A DNA stretch of 64,000 nucleotides, from positions 2,150,616 through 2,214,615 of the forward strand of contig MU004186.1 in NCBI GenBank assembly GCA_010093605.1, in the 5' to 3' direction. Of this stretch, positions 32,126 to 43,508 are shown one piece after another. The DNA is from Lophium mytilinum (Eukaryota; Ascomycota; Dothideomycetes; Mytilinidiales; Mytilinidiaceae). Position 1 is the stretch's first letter; every line of letters starts with the position of its first letter. The translations under genes and the position numbers were made by a program. The notes beneath the pieces were generated by a model. It ran no database searches. It was given only the letters and a program-made list of their open reading frames with translations, and was not told the DNA's origin.

Positions 32126-33258
32126 TCAAGCACCTTCATTCGTATCATCGTTCCTCCGAATGCGGGAACTCCGTTTCGCGTTCTCTGTTTTGTTGTGTGA
32201 TATAGCCGAGAACATGTTATAGATGAACATAGAACTGAAAGTCATTCCCACAAATCCTAGTACAGCTGCGACTGTAACGATGGAGAAGACAGTGAAGCCA
32301 TAAGCCGCATTCTGGAATGTTGCGCTGCTAGCGAGCTGGGGCGTTCCTGCGCCGACTTGCATGGCCGAGAAGACCAGCGAGAAGAACACGAAGACGATGA
32401 GGACCCATCCGAAGTTCCTTTGGAAGAAGACGACGTAACGGTTGTAGCCGTAGAGATATCCGCGAACGAAATGTGTCCTGAAGAAGCGAATGCGGTAGAT
32501 GGTGTTAATCCTCCCTAGACGTAGCTCGCCGAACAGATAGCGTTTGTTGACTTGATGAAGCGTGTTTACGTCGACTTGTGAACAGAAATCAGTAACGAAT
32601 CGTTTCCAAGAAACCCATGTGATGGGCAAAGGTAGAAGATCCAATTCTTGGGCTATTTTCAGATCCAGAGGTGACCGAACAAGCCAGACGTATGATAATA
32701 AGAAGCCGCACGCAGACTCATGCAAGGCTTTTGATTTAGGTGCGCATAAATAGTTTTCCCAAAACTCGAAATTTAGTAGAAAGGCAGGAAGAGGCTTGAC
32801 GAGCAGGCGATTTGAGAATTTGAGCAGGTGGAGATCTGCCTGTTCGGTATGCACCACATCGAAGCCCATCATCTGCTGTCTATGCAGAGGTCGGGCATTG
32901 AGAGGCCTTCCAGCCATCCATAGGAGATGATGAATGACATTGAGACGGTCTAGATCCAGATCTTGTTCTAGAAATCCCGCTATATCGTCGTTCACTAGAC
33001 GTACCACATGTTGCGTCCGTAGTTCGTATGTAGCTGGCAGCGATTCGAGCGCGTTATGCAAGTCTGGCACGCTACTCTGCTGGGAATCGTGTAGCTGTAT
33101 ATCACAAATTGAGGTAGGTGAATGATGAGGTGACGCAGCATCTACAGCCTGTGTAAGTACTGGGGATGTGAATGGAGGTCGCAGGGGCGGAGCCTAGGGC
33201 GAATTAGCAGATGTTCGATGCGCGCGTCCTCCTGCGACGGTACCTTGTCTTCTGCCAT
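32126..33258 (-). CDS. Two-pass fungal membrane protein, DUF6601-like
   Basis: Exon 1 is only 15 nt (33244-33258, MAEDK) and exon 2 is 32126-33193, separated by a 50-bp intron, giving 360 aa. The strongly conserved middle reads LNVIHHLLWMAGRPLNARPLH, then QADLHLLKFSNRLLVKPLP, VNTLHQVNKRYLFGELRLGRIN and GYNRYVVFFQRNFGW. These match my memory of the fungal DUF6601 family. Two hydrophobic segments near residues 265-285 and 310-340 would anchor it, with a basic C-terminal tail. Function and membrane are unknown. It ends 81 bp from, and converges on, the KDEL-ending gene. Confidence 0.8.
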
Positions 33259-33745
33259 ATCTCGACTCTTTGGGGGTATGCCAGTTTGCATCGCCGACAG
33301 CAGAGGAGGACTGAGGACAAGGTGCGCGTTGCGCGAGATTTAAGACGTGTCCGTAGCTGCGGAATCGGAGGGCTGTGAGACGTGAACGTGCAGCAATCTA
33401 GGCACCTGGGCAAGCCACGATCGCCGAGGCTGTGATCCTGATCATAAAGACGATTTACACAGAGTATGGTCAGATGTCAAGTCAGGCATGGTTCAATTCA
33501 CACGTTGTTGAGACGTGATTCTGTGGATGGCAGCATGTGGTCAGTTATATATCCATCGTAAAGTTGAGCAACGCGGAGGATTTCTTTATTGTTCGAGCAA
33601 AGGCTTTCCCTTTTACGGTTCGTGTCACCAAATGACACGTCGTAACACCTATTGAAGCCATGGTGCACGAGACTAGGTCGCAGTGCTCACGAGCCCCCGT
33701 GTGGACTTGAGATACACAAGTATCAACCACCACCTCAGAAACCCC
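33259..33745. other. Intergenic, no gene seen
   Basis: About 490 bp between two minus-strand genes; promoter and 3' flank only. Confidence 0.5.
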
Positions 33746-35376
33746 TCACTTGCAATAATTTGCCGGAAAACTACCCTTCTGGCCATTGAGCTCGCCCTCC
33801 CACCAATCCTGTGAGCTCTGTGTTTTCTTTGTGACCTTTATTCGATCGCCTTCGCGGAAAGCCAGGTCACCCTGAGTTGAAGCAACGAAATCATACATCG
33901 CCGTCACGTATTCGCCCTGGTACGATCCAATTTTCTTCGGAGGTGGTGGAGGGGGAGGCTTCTTCTTTCCTACCGCCGGATTTGGGAATCCAGGACTGGC
34001 AGCACTAGCGGAGGGTATCCTCGGTTTCGCGAAATAATCGTTTTGACCATTAGTTGCAGAAGGGGACGAAGTACGACGTCCCCATTGCTCCTGGCTGGAA
34101 GCTGGGCTAAGATTGAAAGAATAGCTGCTCCCGATCTTTGGCTTGGAAGCATTAAGAGATTGCATAGACGGCTTGTTGGACAGATTTAGAGATGGTGGTG
34201 GCTCGTTGACTTCATGATGATCATAACTCGGCCTCGGCGACGTGGCATGGTGTACAGTTCCCATCGTTGGGACTGAGGAATTACTGCTCCCTTTACGCCC
34301 CGGAATGACCTTATTTCTGAGGCCCATGCCGGTCAGAGTGCTGCCTTGGTCAGGATTCGCAGCGCTCGTGTTGCGTCCTGGAACCACCTTGTTCCTCAGA
34401 CCAAGGCCAGTAAGTGTACTTCCCTGATCAGGCATCCTCATAGGGAGATGGACTGCTTTCCCACGTGCCAGCAGCTCAATGCCACTTTCTGCTTCCTTGC
34501 GGAGAGGTGTAAATTCGGCATCCCAAACCGGTATGACCTCTTCTAGTTCCGGAGGTGGGTTCGGGAAACCCTGCTCCTGGGAGTATTGGTGGAGGACAGT
34601 ATACAGGTTTCCAAGCAGATTGTTTTGGAGCAAGATTTGATTGGCGAGTAGATGAGGGAGGAGGGAGAAAGTGGCTGCGTTTATGCCAGGGAGCTTCTCT
34701 CGAAGGCTCTCGTCTGCGCACTCGTATTCGTAGGATGCTTTCGCAAGGTCGGCCTCATGTTTCCCGAGGGCGGATTCCTCGCGGGGAGATCGTGTAGCTT
34801 TCTTTTGCAGTGCATCTACTCGACCTTGGAACCTCTCGTAGTCCAACTATAGCTCGTTAGGTACTGTCTGAGCGATTGCAAGAGCTTCGAAATACCTTTC
34901 GGTCCTCCCTGTTTTTGATAGTCTTCTTCAAAGGCTTTAGTGACTCTCTAGCTGTCTTTGCGGGCCCGATGAGTCTAGTGTCAATTGCTTGGACCTCCGT
35001 GTACATGTCCGTCTTGAGTTCCAGGTATACCTCCTTCAGCTTGGCCGCTCGTTCTAACGTCGCTCTTGGGGCGTCCACCGGTATATAACCGCTTTCATAT
35101 TCTTCCTTAGTGCCTAATGGGAGGTAGAGGATATGAACTTCCTCAATCATGCCTAGCTGGTGAGTGAGGATGTTCGACCATGCGTCGCGCCACATTTTGG
35201 CCGCCTCTGCGATCTGATCCAGAATCAGACATATTCAATGCATAGGCTGGTCTCGTACGGACCTTGACAAGCATCTGGTCTGCCTCTTCAAACTCGCGGA
35301 GCATGGTAGCGACATCACCGGTCTCCGGTTTCCGGCCCGGCATGATTTTGGTAAACTTTCTCTGGACTCGCTGCAT
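33746..35376 (-). CDS. rvs167: BAR-SH3 protein, Rvs167/amphiphysin homologue
   Basis: Membrane-curving protein of actin patches and endocytic vesicle scission. Three exons were read: 35263-35376, 34896-35213 and 33746-34846. They give 510 aa. The N-terminal BAR domain (about 1-240) starts MQRVQRKFTKIMPGRKPETG with FEEADQMLVKIAEAAKMWRD, like yeast Rvs167. The linker has two in-frame copies of PDQGSTLTGxGLRNKVxPGR about 26 residues apart and a polyproline run after GKKK. The last ~56 residues are an SH3 domain (AMYDFVASTQGDLAFREGD, DWWEGELNGQKGSFPANYCK). Partners in this family are actin-patch proteins and Rvs161. Confidence 0.93.
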
Positions 35377-35797
35377 GATGGCGGTAGGAGCTAATGATAC
35401 TCCTTACACGATAGAAGGGTGAGAGGAATAGGGTAGTGGAGGAGGGGGGCAGAAGTAGTGGTCTGAGGTGCTGAGTTCGTGAAAGTGGCTCAGCTTGCTG
35501 CGCGGTAGTACGGCACCCAGCAGCGACAACCCCCGCGATTTGGGCGGAAACGGTGGGAGAGATAGTTTATTATGGAGACGGACGCAGCGGCTGACATGCT
35601 GTTGATAATCTGCATCATTTGCATCGCTGGGGGCTGAAAACCTGATCACGTGCCAGCGTGTGAAATCCAGCCCGCTTCACTTCACGTCGTCCGTTCCCAA
35701 CGCGTCCTTCCACTCCAACATCCTCACCCCGCACCAGTGCAGCTGCGCCTATGCCTGAGCCCACACATAAAACCACGACTGAAGAGCCGCCGACGTG
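35377..35797. promoter_or_regulatory. Divergent promoter region, rvs167 / DUF2439 gene
   Basis: 421 bp between two divergent start codons. No gene was found and no defined element recognised, apart from CACGTG at 35648-35653. Confidence 0.4.
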
Positions 35798-38119
35798 ATG
35801 ACGGTCGTTGTACGAAGCACTCCGAGCCTCACTATCCCCGCGACCCAAAACACCGCGCCCGTTCTCGAATTCCGCTGCCTATACACCCACGATCTCCGAC
35901 GGAAGTCTAAGAGATGGCAGGATGGCTTCCTACGCTTTCACACGTTCAACAAGCGGGTCATGGTCTATGACATGCCGCGAAACTTCATCGGAGACATGCA
36001 TTGGAAAGAGGGGGCCGATATACAAGAAGGCGATGAGTTGACGCTAGACAAGGGCGTTATGATAGAAGTCGCAGAGGCTATTGGGATAATGGAAACTGAC
36101 CTCACGCCTCTGTTTGAGAAGAGAGGCAAGGAGTCGCCCAAATCTGGCGCCAGGCCTACGGTCCCGATATCCACCAGTCGTACCAACATGTCGCAAGGCC
36201 CCTCCCAGCTCCGCCAGAAATCTCTCAACGCCTTACTGGGTACTCCTAGGGGACCGTATGGAAAGGCCGTGATACCTAACAAGTCTCCGTTTGAGGCCAG
36301 ACGAGACATTGAAAACAGACGGGATATCGAGAACAGGGCCGACATGGGAAGGTCACCGAAGAGGCAACGAATAGTGGAGCCACAGCCAGGGCAAAACGCT
36401 CCCACGCCCGTGCAAAGGCCTCAAGCTACTCTCAGTAAAGATTCGCCCTTATGGGCAAGGACAGCAGACGCAAGGAAAGCCCAAATTCCCAAGGCTGTAC
36501 CGGTAGTATCAAGTGTCGCATCCCTTGTACCGAATAATCACGTTGTCCAGGAGATCATTGATCTGGACTCCGATCTAGACAACATCTTCTCGGATGTGAC
36601 GCTCCCCAGTACGCCAACTGGGGTTTTCAAGCCTCAACGTCCGATACCGATCTCGAAGCCTCGAGAAAGCCCTGCTCCTCTATCAGTCCGAGCAAGACAT
36701 CGCTCTATGGCGACTCCGACGCGTGTATATCCTTCGTCTCCGCCTGTTAGCGTGTCCAACAGAGTCAACAACGTGGCTGAAGCTTCTCGAACAATTACCG
36801 TTGCAAATGCGGCTGAGAGAGAACCCCCTCTATCTCCTCCTCGCAATCCCCGAGCAAAAGCATTGCGGTTGTCTAAAGGGAGAGGAAGATCGACTTTGAT
36901 GTGCCAAACTAACACCACACGGCAAACAAAATCGACAAGCAACCCGAAACCTGCCCCTGTCCAGGATGTTGATGATGATTTGTTCTCGAGTTTAGACTGG
37001 GAATCTTTAGACGCTGAGGCTGCCGCTGTGAAGGAAGTGGAGACACTAGTCAAAGAAAGAGATTATCACCCTGCCATCGAGGGGTACAGCATTACACCAG
37101 CGAAGACAGACTCGGATCAGCGGTCTGCTAGAAGGAACGTTACGCCCGTATCCGCTCCCGCAGCTGAACGCCCCATATCCGTTGCGAACTCTGCGTCCAA
37201 ACCAATACCTCGCCTACACGTCGCTGATTCTGCGACTATATCTGTTCCTAAGACGGCACGCGAACGACCTGTGGTCAACTCTACAACAATGCTCCCTTCG
37301 AAGACTACGTCTCATCCGCCTATCGACGACTCTGTTCCCAAATCCCCACCCAAGAAGACGCCCCGTCCAGCGGTCATAGAACCACCCGCCTCCTCCCCCG
37401 ACTTCTTCGAGGAAATGGACATCGTCCACGGCCGCATGGACGAGCGCCTCCGCGTTTCCAGACCACCCCCTCCCGCCAAACCCACCAAAGCCGCCGCCCG
37501 TAAACGTGCAACTCCCAAAACACCAAAAGAACCACGACAGCCCAAACCCAAGACTCCCCGTGCCAAAGCCGCCCCAAAGGCGAAGCAGTCGGAGCCCACC
37601 TCAGCTCCCGTGCCTGTTTCCAAACCAGCAAAAAGAGCGGCATCAGCGAAGACTTCCAAAGTGTCAGAACGTGCACGTCTCGACGTCGCGCCCATCGAAG
37701 ACCCACCGCCCCCGCCAGCCATCGCTGTGCCAGTTGTGACCTCGCCCACAGCCCGCCCCTTCCGCCGCGTCGTCTCTGAGAACGACGCACCTATCCCATC
37801 TACAGCCGGTATCTGGGAAGAACGGAATGCCACCACCAGCAACCCCCCCTTGAAATCACCACCGATCATCTCGGCACCCGCGAATCCGAAACGCAAACTC
37901 CAGCGCTCGAAAAGTCTTGCTATGGGTGCTGTAGTGAAGAAACCGAGCATCTCGGATGTGGAGAAGGAGAGAGAGCCTTTCCTTCCGCCACCTCCGCCTG
38001 TCGATAAAGACGTGGGCGCTTGGAGCACGGAGGCGTGTGATCTCTTTGATTGGAGGCCGCCGGGTTGGAGGGATGAGGAGGGCAATGAGGTTGGGCGGAG
38101 TGGGATGTTGGTTGGCTGA
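35798..38119 (+). CDS. DUF2439 protein, Mte1/Dbl2/ZGRF1-N type
   Basis: Intronless gene of 773 aa from ATG at 35798. Residues ~22-95 are the DUF2439 domain (APVLEFRCLYTHDLRRKSKR, QDGFLRFHTFNKRVMVYD, DELTLDKGVMIEVAEAIG). This domain is found in yeast Mte1, fission-yeast Dbl2 and the N-terminus of human ZGRF1. Those proteins act with Mph1/Fml1/FANCM-type helicases in recombination and telomere or fork maintenance. The rest is Pro/Ser/Lys-rich, disordered and basic, with no helicase domain, so it resembles Mte1 rather than full ZGRF1. The C-terminal ~60 residues (WSTEACDLFDWRPPGW) may be a second conserved motif. A long minus-strand frame at 37312-38127 is a composition shadow. Confidence 0.87.
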   Translation: MTVVVRSTPSLTIPATQNTAPVLEFRCLYTHDLRRKSKRWQDGFLRFHTFNKRVMVYDMPRNFIGDMHWKEGADIQEGDELTLDKGVMIEVAEAIGIMETDLTPLFEKRGKESPKSGARPTVPISTSRTNMSQGPSQLRQKSLNALLGTPRGPYGKAVIPNKSPFEARRDIENRRDIENRADMGRSPKRQRIVEPQPGQNAPTPVQRPQATLSKDSPLWARTADARKAQIPKAVPVVSSVASLVPNNHVVQEIIDLDSDLDNIFSDVTLPSTPTGVFKPQRPIPISKPRESPAPLSVRARHRSMATPTRVYPSSPPVSVSNRVNNVAEASRTITVANAAEREPPLSPPRNPRAKALRLSKGRGRSTLMCQTNTTRQTKSTSNPKPAPVQDVDDDLFSSLDWESLDAEAAAVKEVETLVKERDYHPAIEGYSITPAKTDSDQRSARRNVTPVSAPAAERPISVANSASKPIPRLHVADSATISVPKTARERPVVNSTTMLPSKTTSHPPIDDSVPKSPPKKTPRPAVIEPPASSPDFFEEMDIVHGRMDERLRVSRPPPPAKPTKAAARKRATPKTPKEPRQPKPKTPRAKAAPKAKQSEPTSAPVPVSKPAKRAASAKTSKVSERARLDVAPIEDPPPPPAIAVPVVTSPTARPFRRVVSENDAPIPSTAGIWEERNATTSNPPLKSPPIISAPANPKRKLQRSKSLAMGAVVKKPSISDVEKEREPFLPPPPPVDKDVGAWSTEACDLFDWRPPGWRDEEGNEVGRSGMLVG

Positions 38120-38614
38120 TGTGACATGTATTATGTGAATATGAAAGGGGCGGTGCCGGATGGGATGGGATGGGATGGGATGGAACGAGATATATCGTAT
38201 TCAGTCACATCTCTACATGAGTACGATTAGATGTCGAATGGGAACGCGGGGGGCATGGGAAACCGGCATCGATGAGCCGTGTTGTAACTCTCCCGGCCGT
38301 AGCTATATCAGCTGCAATACGCATTTCAGTATCAATGCCAGCTCGCAAGAAGAGATCTTCAAAGTCAATAAACACACGCTCGCGAATGCTTAGATGTGAA
38401 GGCATTCCGCCTAAAATTTGACATCATTCACCGAGATGGCCGTGTCCTCAACGCCCCGAAACCCCTTGAATACCTACCGAGCCTAGTGGGTATATGTAGC
38501 CTTATGAACAGTTCGCCAGTCCCTCTAAATCAGTTCTGATAACGCAAAAAACAACACCTGAACTGAACCGAGTTGAAAACTCAAGCACGCAACAACAACT
38601 CCCTCTTCGCTCGC
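38120..38614. other. Convergent intergenic region with pentanucleotide repeat
   Basis: Between two convergent stops. It contains (TGGGA)4 at 38161-38180, flanked by partial units. No gene was seen. Confidence 0.6.
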
Positions 38615-40224
38615 CTACGCATACCACCCCCTCACGGTAACGGTGTTTCCTTCATCGTCGGTGCGGTGCGGGATCAGCGGTTCTTTGATGTCATACGCCT
38701 TGATGTAGGCCTCCCACATGGGGTAGTCGAGGGCGAGGACAGCCTGATGTCTTGAAATTTTCTGCTCGCGCTGCTCGACGATTTTGCGGGGTTCAGAATA
38801 CGCTAGCGAGATATTAGCTTTGATGGATATCTCGAGATAGGAGCGGGTAACTTACACAGTATAGGCAGCCCATGCCTGTCCTTGCCCATCTTCGCGTTCC
38901 CCTCTTTGATCAAGAAACTGACGTAGAACAGGTTCTCGACCGTCTGCCCGAAGGAGTGTGGGTTGATTATCAGATCGAATAGGTCGACGGCTGCTTCGCC
39001 GTCTGTGGCGACGCGGATGCGTTGGGCGGTCATGGCTTTGTAGTAATCTTCCTCGCTAGCGTCTTCGCCCACCGCGGCTTCGACTGCGTCCATGCCTTTC
39101 CTGCAGTGTTCTTTTAGCTGCACTCGGATCTGGGAGACCATGTGTGTTAGGGTGGTGTTATTGGCGGCTTCGATGTCTTCGCGCTCGATAGACTTAGGGC
39201 GTGTCACGGGTCCGCGGGCTTGTGTCTGTAAGCGGCCTCGTCGGCCTTGGGTTACGCGCACGCGCTTTTGGACGGAGAGGGGGCCGAGAAGGAAGTTGGG
39301 ACATGGTGGTCGCTTGTTTGAGGGGAAGCAGGCACGTCGGCCTAGGATGGCCCAGTCGAAGCCGTCTCCGTCGTTCTCGTCTTGTTCTTCGTCGCTGTCT
39401 GGTTCGACTCGTTGGCGGCGACGGGCTTGAGTGGATGTGCGCGCCCGATTGTCGTTGTCGGAGTCGTCGTTTAGGTTCCCGCCGTTTCGCATGAACCTGA
39501 TGCATTTCGAGACGAACTCGTCTACGTCGATCTGACCCGCAGTGTCTCCGAGTACGCCGTTCGTGGTCTTCTTTAGTGCTAACTCGCTGGCGTGTACCAG
39601 GAACTTGGAGTCAACAACGGCGTCGGACGTCTGCTTGACCTTCTTCATATGCGTATTTTGTTGTTTAATGAGGTTCTTCAAATCGTTGTTCTGCGGGTGC
39701 ACCAACTCGTCCTTGCGATCTGTGTAACATTAGACAGAGAATTTGCAAAAGATAGATGTGCCACGCTCACCAGTCATATCCCGGAAGTTCTCACGCATAC
39801 GCATGCGCACCTCCCGGCGCTCTTTTGGGTCCTGGTCCGGGTCATAGAATTGCTTCTGTACGTACTCCTCGACTGGAGTATCTGGATTCGGGGGAAGCTT
39901 GCTCGCTGGGGGGATGTTGAAGTCCCCGAGTCTTCGCCGCTTGTTCCCATGCTGGGTATTAGGGGTGGGGAGGGTCGGGGGACCCATCGGCTCTTTGCCC
40001 TTGCGCGCTGGGCGAGGAGTCTCGTCGCGGTCGTCTGGCTGGTTTTCCTTATCGGATGAGGCGCCAGGAGTTGGCGAATGCACTGAGTAGGTGGTTTCGC
40101 GCGTGGAGGCGCGTTGGGGCCGTCGTCGCGTACCGAGTTGGGAGACAGGTGTTGGGTCGCGGTATAGAGAGGACTCGCGACTTGGAGTGGGTGTCTCTTC
40201 TGCGTCGAGGTTGAGGCGCGCCAT
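38615..40224 (-). CDS. nse4: Nse4, kleisin subunit of the Smc5/6 complex
   Basis: Bridges the Smc5 and Smc6 heads with Nse1 and Nse3 for DNA repair and chromosome segregation. Three exons were read: 39771-40224, 38856-39719 and 38615-38802. They give 501 aa, with agreeing phases. Residues 1-135 are disordered. The Nse4 N-terminal region follows (SDAVVDSKFLVHASELALK, IDVDEFVSKCIRFM). An acidic/basic spacer leads to DWAILGRRACFPSNKRPPCP and PLSVQKR. The C-terminal winged-helix signature is QTVENLFYVSFLIKEGNA, then RHQAVLALDYPMWEAYIKAY and PLIPHR. Family assignment is strong. It is divergent from vps34. Confidence 0.93.
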
Positions 40225-40696
40225 GATTGTGTAGGTAGCTATATCATGGAGCGGTGGATATGGTGGGTCTCGGAAAGAGCTGCAGCCTTACGCGACGGTG
40301 GGACAAGGCTGAGTTTATGGCGGCGGCGCAGCTCGGGCGCAGGATGCAATAACTGACGCCGCTGGATCGCGGGCTTCGCAGAGGGCGAGCGATAGTTCTG
40401 GGTGTGTGTGGAAAGGATGGATCAAGGGGCGGCCGACGTCGAGAGTGAGACGCGCTGGTGTTGGGGGCTTCGAGTGGCACCGACCACCGCGTGCCCGCTA
40501 GTGAGCCAAAGTGTCCGACTCGGATCGACTATCAGCCCTACCAACCGCCAGCATCCATAAGAGACACTGACCACCATGAGACCCCCGCCATGACACTCCC
40601 CTCCACTCTCAATATTCAACTCAGAGCTTCTACCCATGACACTCGCCTCCCTTTTGATACTCAACTCAGAGCCTCTCCCTCCTCCGGGCAACAGCC
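40225..40696. promoter_or_regulatory. Divergent promoter region, nse4 / vps34
   Basis: 472 bp between divergent starts. Frames on both strands are short and Pro/Ser/Arg-biased, with no recognisable gene. No specific element was identified. Confidence 0.4.
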
Positions 40697-43508
40697 ATGG
40701 AGACCTTTTCTTTTGCGACATCCTCCTCTATCAAGCTCAAGGTAAACGTAAAGATGTAGGTACAATGTCTTGGAGCTCTCTTTCAGCGCCTAACAAGCTC
40801 CCAGACACCAACTAGATGGCAACCAGAAGCCCCTTCCCTACTCGGTTCTTCTCAAGAGACCAGACCTGAGACACCGTGCCTCTATCGCAAAGTGAGATCT
40901 ACCAAGCTCCGGGTGAAATGTGAAAGAAGCTCACAGAAACAGTCCCAACTCCGAGCTGTATGCTACTGCGCAAATATGGGCCGACAGCAAGCCCCTCACC
41001 CTGCCTATGCAAACAACCTACAAGACCTTCAAGAGCGGCCGAATATGGAACGAGTGGCTAGAACTACCCATCGGCTACGACGACCTGCCCCTCGCCTCAC
41101 AAATAGCTATAACAATATGGGACCTCTCTCCGACTGGTGGCGAAGGCGCAAAAGGGCATGCCATCCCATTCGGAGGAACTACCATACCACTATTCGACGA
41201 GGACCACACCCTGCTGAAGGGTCGGCAGAGATGTCGGTTACATCGTCACAAGGCAGCAGACGGCTTGTCTTCAACCACAACACCCTGGATAAAGAGGCCA
41301 TCTAGGAGGGGTCGGAAGGATGTCAAAACCTCGGTCGACGTGGTGGACGAAAAAGTCGCCGAGATGGAGAGACTGGAGGCGCTGTTGAAGAAGCAGGAGA
41401 TGAACGAGCTTCCCACGAATCATTGGCTAGACCAGATGGTGTATCGGAAGATGACGAAGCTCAGGAAAGACGTCCTGAAGATACCTCCAACAACACAGAA
41501 ATTCAAAGAAAGCTTAGATCAGCCCGGTGAACCTGTTGACGACAATCAAGACGAAGAGCGGTTCTATCTGCACATCGAACTTCCTCGTTTCGACCATCCT
41601 ATCGTCTTCGCCGATGAGGAGTACCCACCGCCTCCAGTATCGAATCTTCAGTCATCCATCATGTCTGAAGTTCGACTGAAACCCCCGCCCGAAGTGTCCT
41701 TTGGCCCTGGCATCAATGTGGACGGTAACGGCTACGGCGATGCCCACGCAGGAAGACTAGTCCGAATATATGACCCTGAAATAGGTCTCAAGGAGAATCC
41801 TGTAGAGGTGAAACACCGACGACTGGTCCGTGGACGAAATGCCGGCCTCGCAGACCGTGACATGAAGCCGAATGCGAGGATTAGGGATGAACTGAACGCT
41901 ATCATGAACTATGGGCCAACGCACTCTTTGACTCTCTCCGAGAGAGATCACCTCTGGACGTTCCGGTACTATCTGTGTCGGGATAAGCGCGCCTTGACAA
42001 AGTTCGTCAAGTCGGTGTCTTGGCATGAGCAACGAGAAGCCCAGAACGCAGCTCCTATGTTGGCGAAATGGGCAGAGATTGATGTTGACGATGCCCTAGA
42101 ACTCCTAGGACCTTCTTTCACCAGCCCCATTGTCCGAGCCTATGCCGTGGACCGATTGCGGAAAGCTGACAACGATGAGCTTCTCGTATACCTCCTGCAG
42201 CTTGTTCAGGCTCTCAAGTACGAGACGGTAGCTCCTGAGATGGCCGATAGTGATCCAGCACAGAGCTCCTCCCTAGCTCGTTTCCTGATATCTAGAGCGA
42301 AGGATAGCCTAGTCTTAGGCAACTTCCTCCATTGGTATCTCATGGTGGAATGTGATGACAACAGTCCAGAGCAAGGCCCAGAGTTCCGGAAGCTATTCGC
42401 CAAAGTCGAGTTTGACTTCCTAGTCGAGCTAGAGAAGACAGAAGAAGGAGCTGCACGACGAAAGACCTTCCGTCGTCAAGCTGAGCTCATCACTGTACTG
42501 TCCAAGATTTCGAAAGACGCCCGCTTTTCTCGGGAAGACCGGACTCGAAAGATCGAGCGGCTAAAGAGGTATCTCGCTGATCCAAAGAACGAGCTACTCA
42601 ATATCGACCCTCCTCTGCCTCTTCCCTTAGATCCATCTATTCTCATCACCGGCATAGACCCTAACGACTGCAACGTCCTCAAATCGAGTCTCTTTCCTCT
42701 GCAACTAAACTTCCGCACCACCACCAACACCAAATACCCCATTATCTTCAAAACCGGCGACGACCTCCGCCAAGACCAGCTCGTCGTGCAAATCATAACT
42801 CTCATGGACCGCCTCCTCCGCAAAGAAAACCTCGACCTCAAACTCTCTCCCTACCGCATCCTCGCCACCTCGACCTCCGCCGGCGCAGTCCAATTCGTGC
42901 CCTCCCTCTCTCTCGCCGCCGCTATCGCCAAACACCGTGGCATCCTCCCCTACCTCCGCGCCAACAACCCCGACGACACCGCCCCCCTCGGTGTCCGCAA
43001 AGAGGCCATGGACACCTACATCAAGTCCTGCGCCGGCTACTGCGTCATCACCTACCTCCTCGGCGTCGGCGACCGCCACCTCGACAACCTGCTCCTCTCC
43101 CCCAGCGGCCACTTCTTCCACGTCGACTTCGGGTACATCCTCGGCCGCGACCCAAAACCTTTCGCCCCCTTGATGAAACTCTCCCACGAGATGATCGACG
43201 GGATGGGCGGGACGAGCCACCCGCACTACGCGCAGTTCAAATCCTACTGCTTCACCGCGTACTCGACGCTGCGGAAGCAGGCGAACTTGATCTTGAATCT
43301 GTTTGCGCTGATGCGGGAGGCGAATATCCCGGATATCAGGCTCGAGCCGGATAAGGCCGTGTGGAAGGTGCAGGAGCGGCTGGCGCTAGAGTTGAGCGAG
43401 GAGGAGGCGATGCGGTATTTTGAGCGCTTGATTGAGGAGAGTAGTAGTGCGATCATGCCCGTGGTTATTGATCGTCTTCATGGGCTTGTGCAGCATTTTA
43501 GGGCGTAG
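40697..43508 (+). CDS. vps34: Vps34 class III phosphatidylinositol 3-kinase
   Basis: Makes PtdIns(3)P on endosomes and autophagic membranes together with Vps15 and Vps30/Atg6. Three exons were read: 40697-40755, 40805-40891 and 40937-43508. They give 905 aa. The first joins give KLKVNVKIHQLDGNQKPLPY and RHRASIAKNSPNSELYATAQ, restoring the C2 region. The helical PIK domain contains LWTFRYYLCRDKRALTKF. In the kinase domain are FKTGDDLRQDQLVVQ, the catalytic loop GVGDRHLDNLL near residue 760, and the DFG-containing HVDFGYILGRDPKPFAP near 778. The C-terminus ends in the membrane-binding amphipathic helix region. All key catalytic residues are present. Confidence 0.96.

Noticed and set aside
37312-38127. 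271-codon minus-strand frame opposite the DUF2439 gene
   Set aside because: Gly/Arg-rich shadow of a Pro/Ser-rich, GC-biased coding strand; no domain, no splice signals, fully overlapped by a supported gene.
38161-38180. (TGGGA)4 as telomere-like or regulatory array
   Set aside because: Four units in a convergent 3' region, not a fungal telomere repeat (TTAGGG); ordinary microsatellite.
42705-43226. 173-codon minus-strand frame opposite vps34
   Set aside because: Val/Glu/Gly-rich mirror of the kinase domain where third positions are strongly C-biased; not a real gene.
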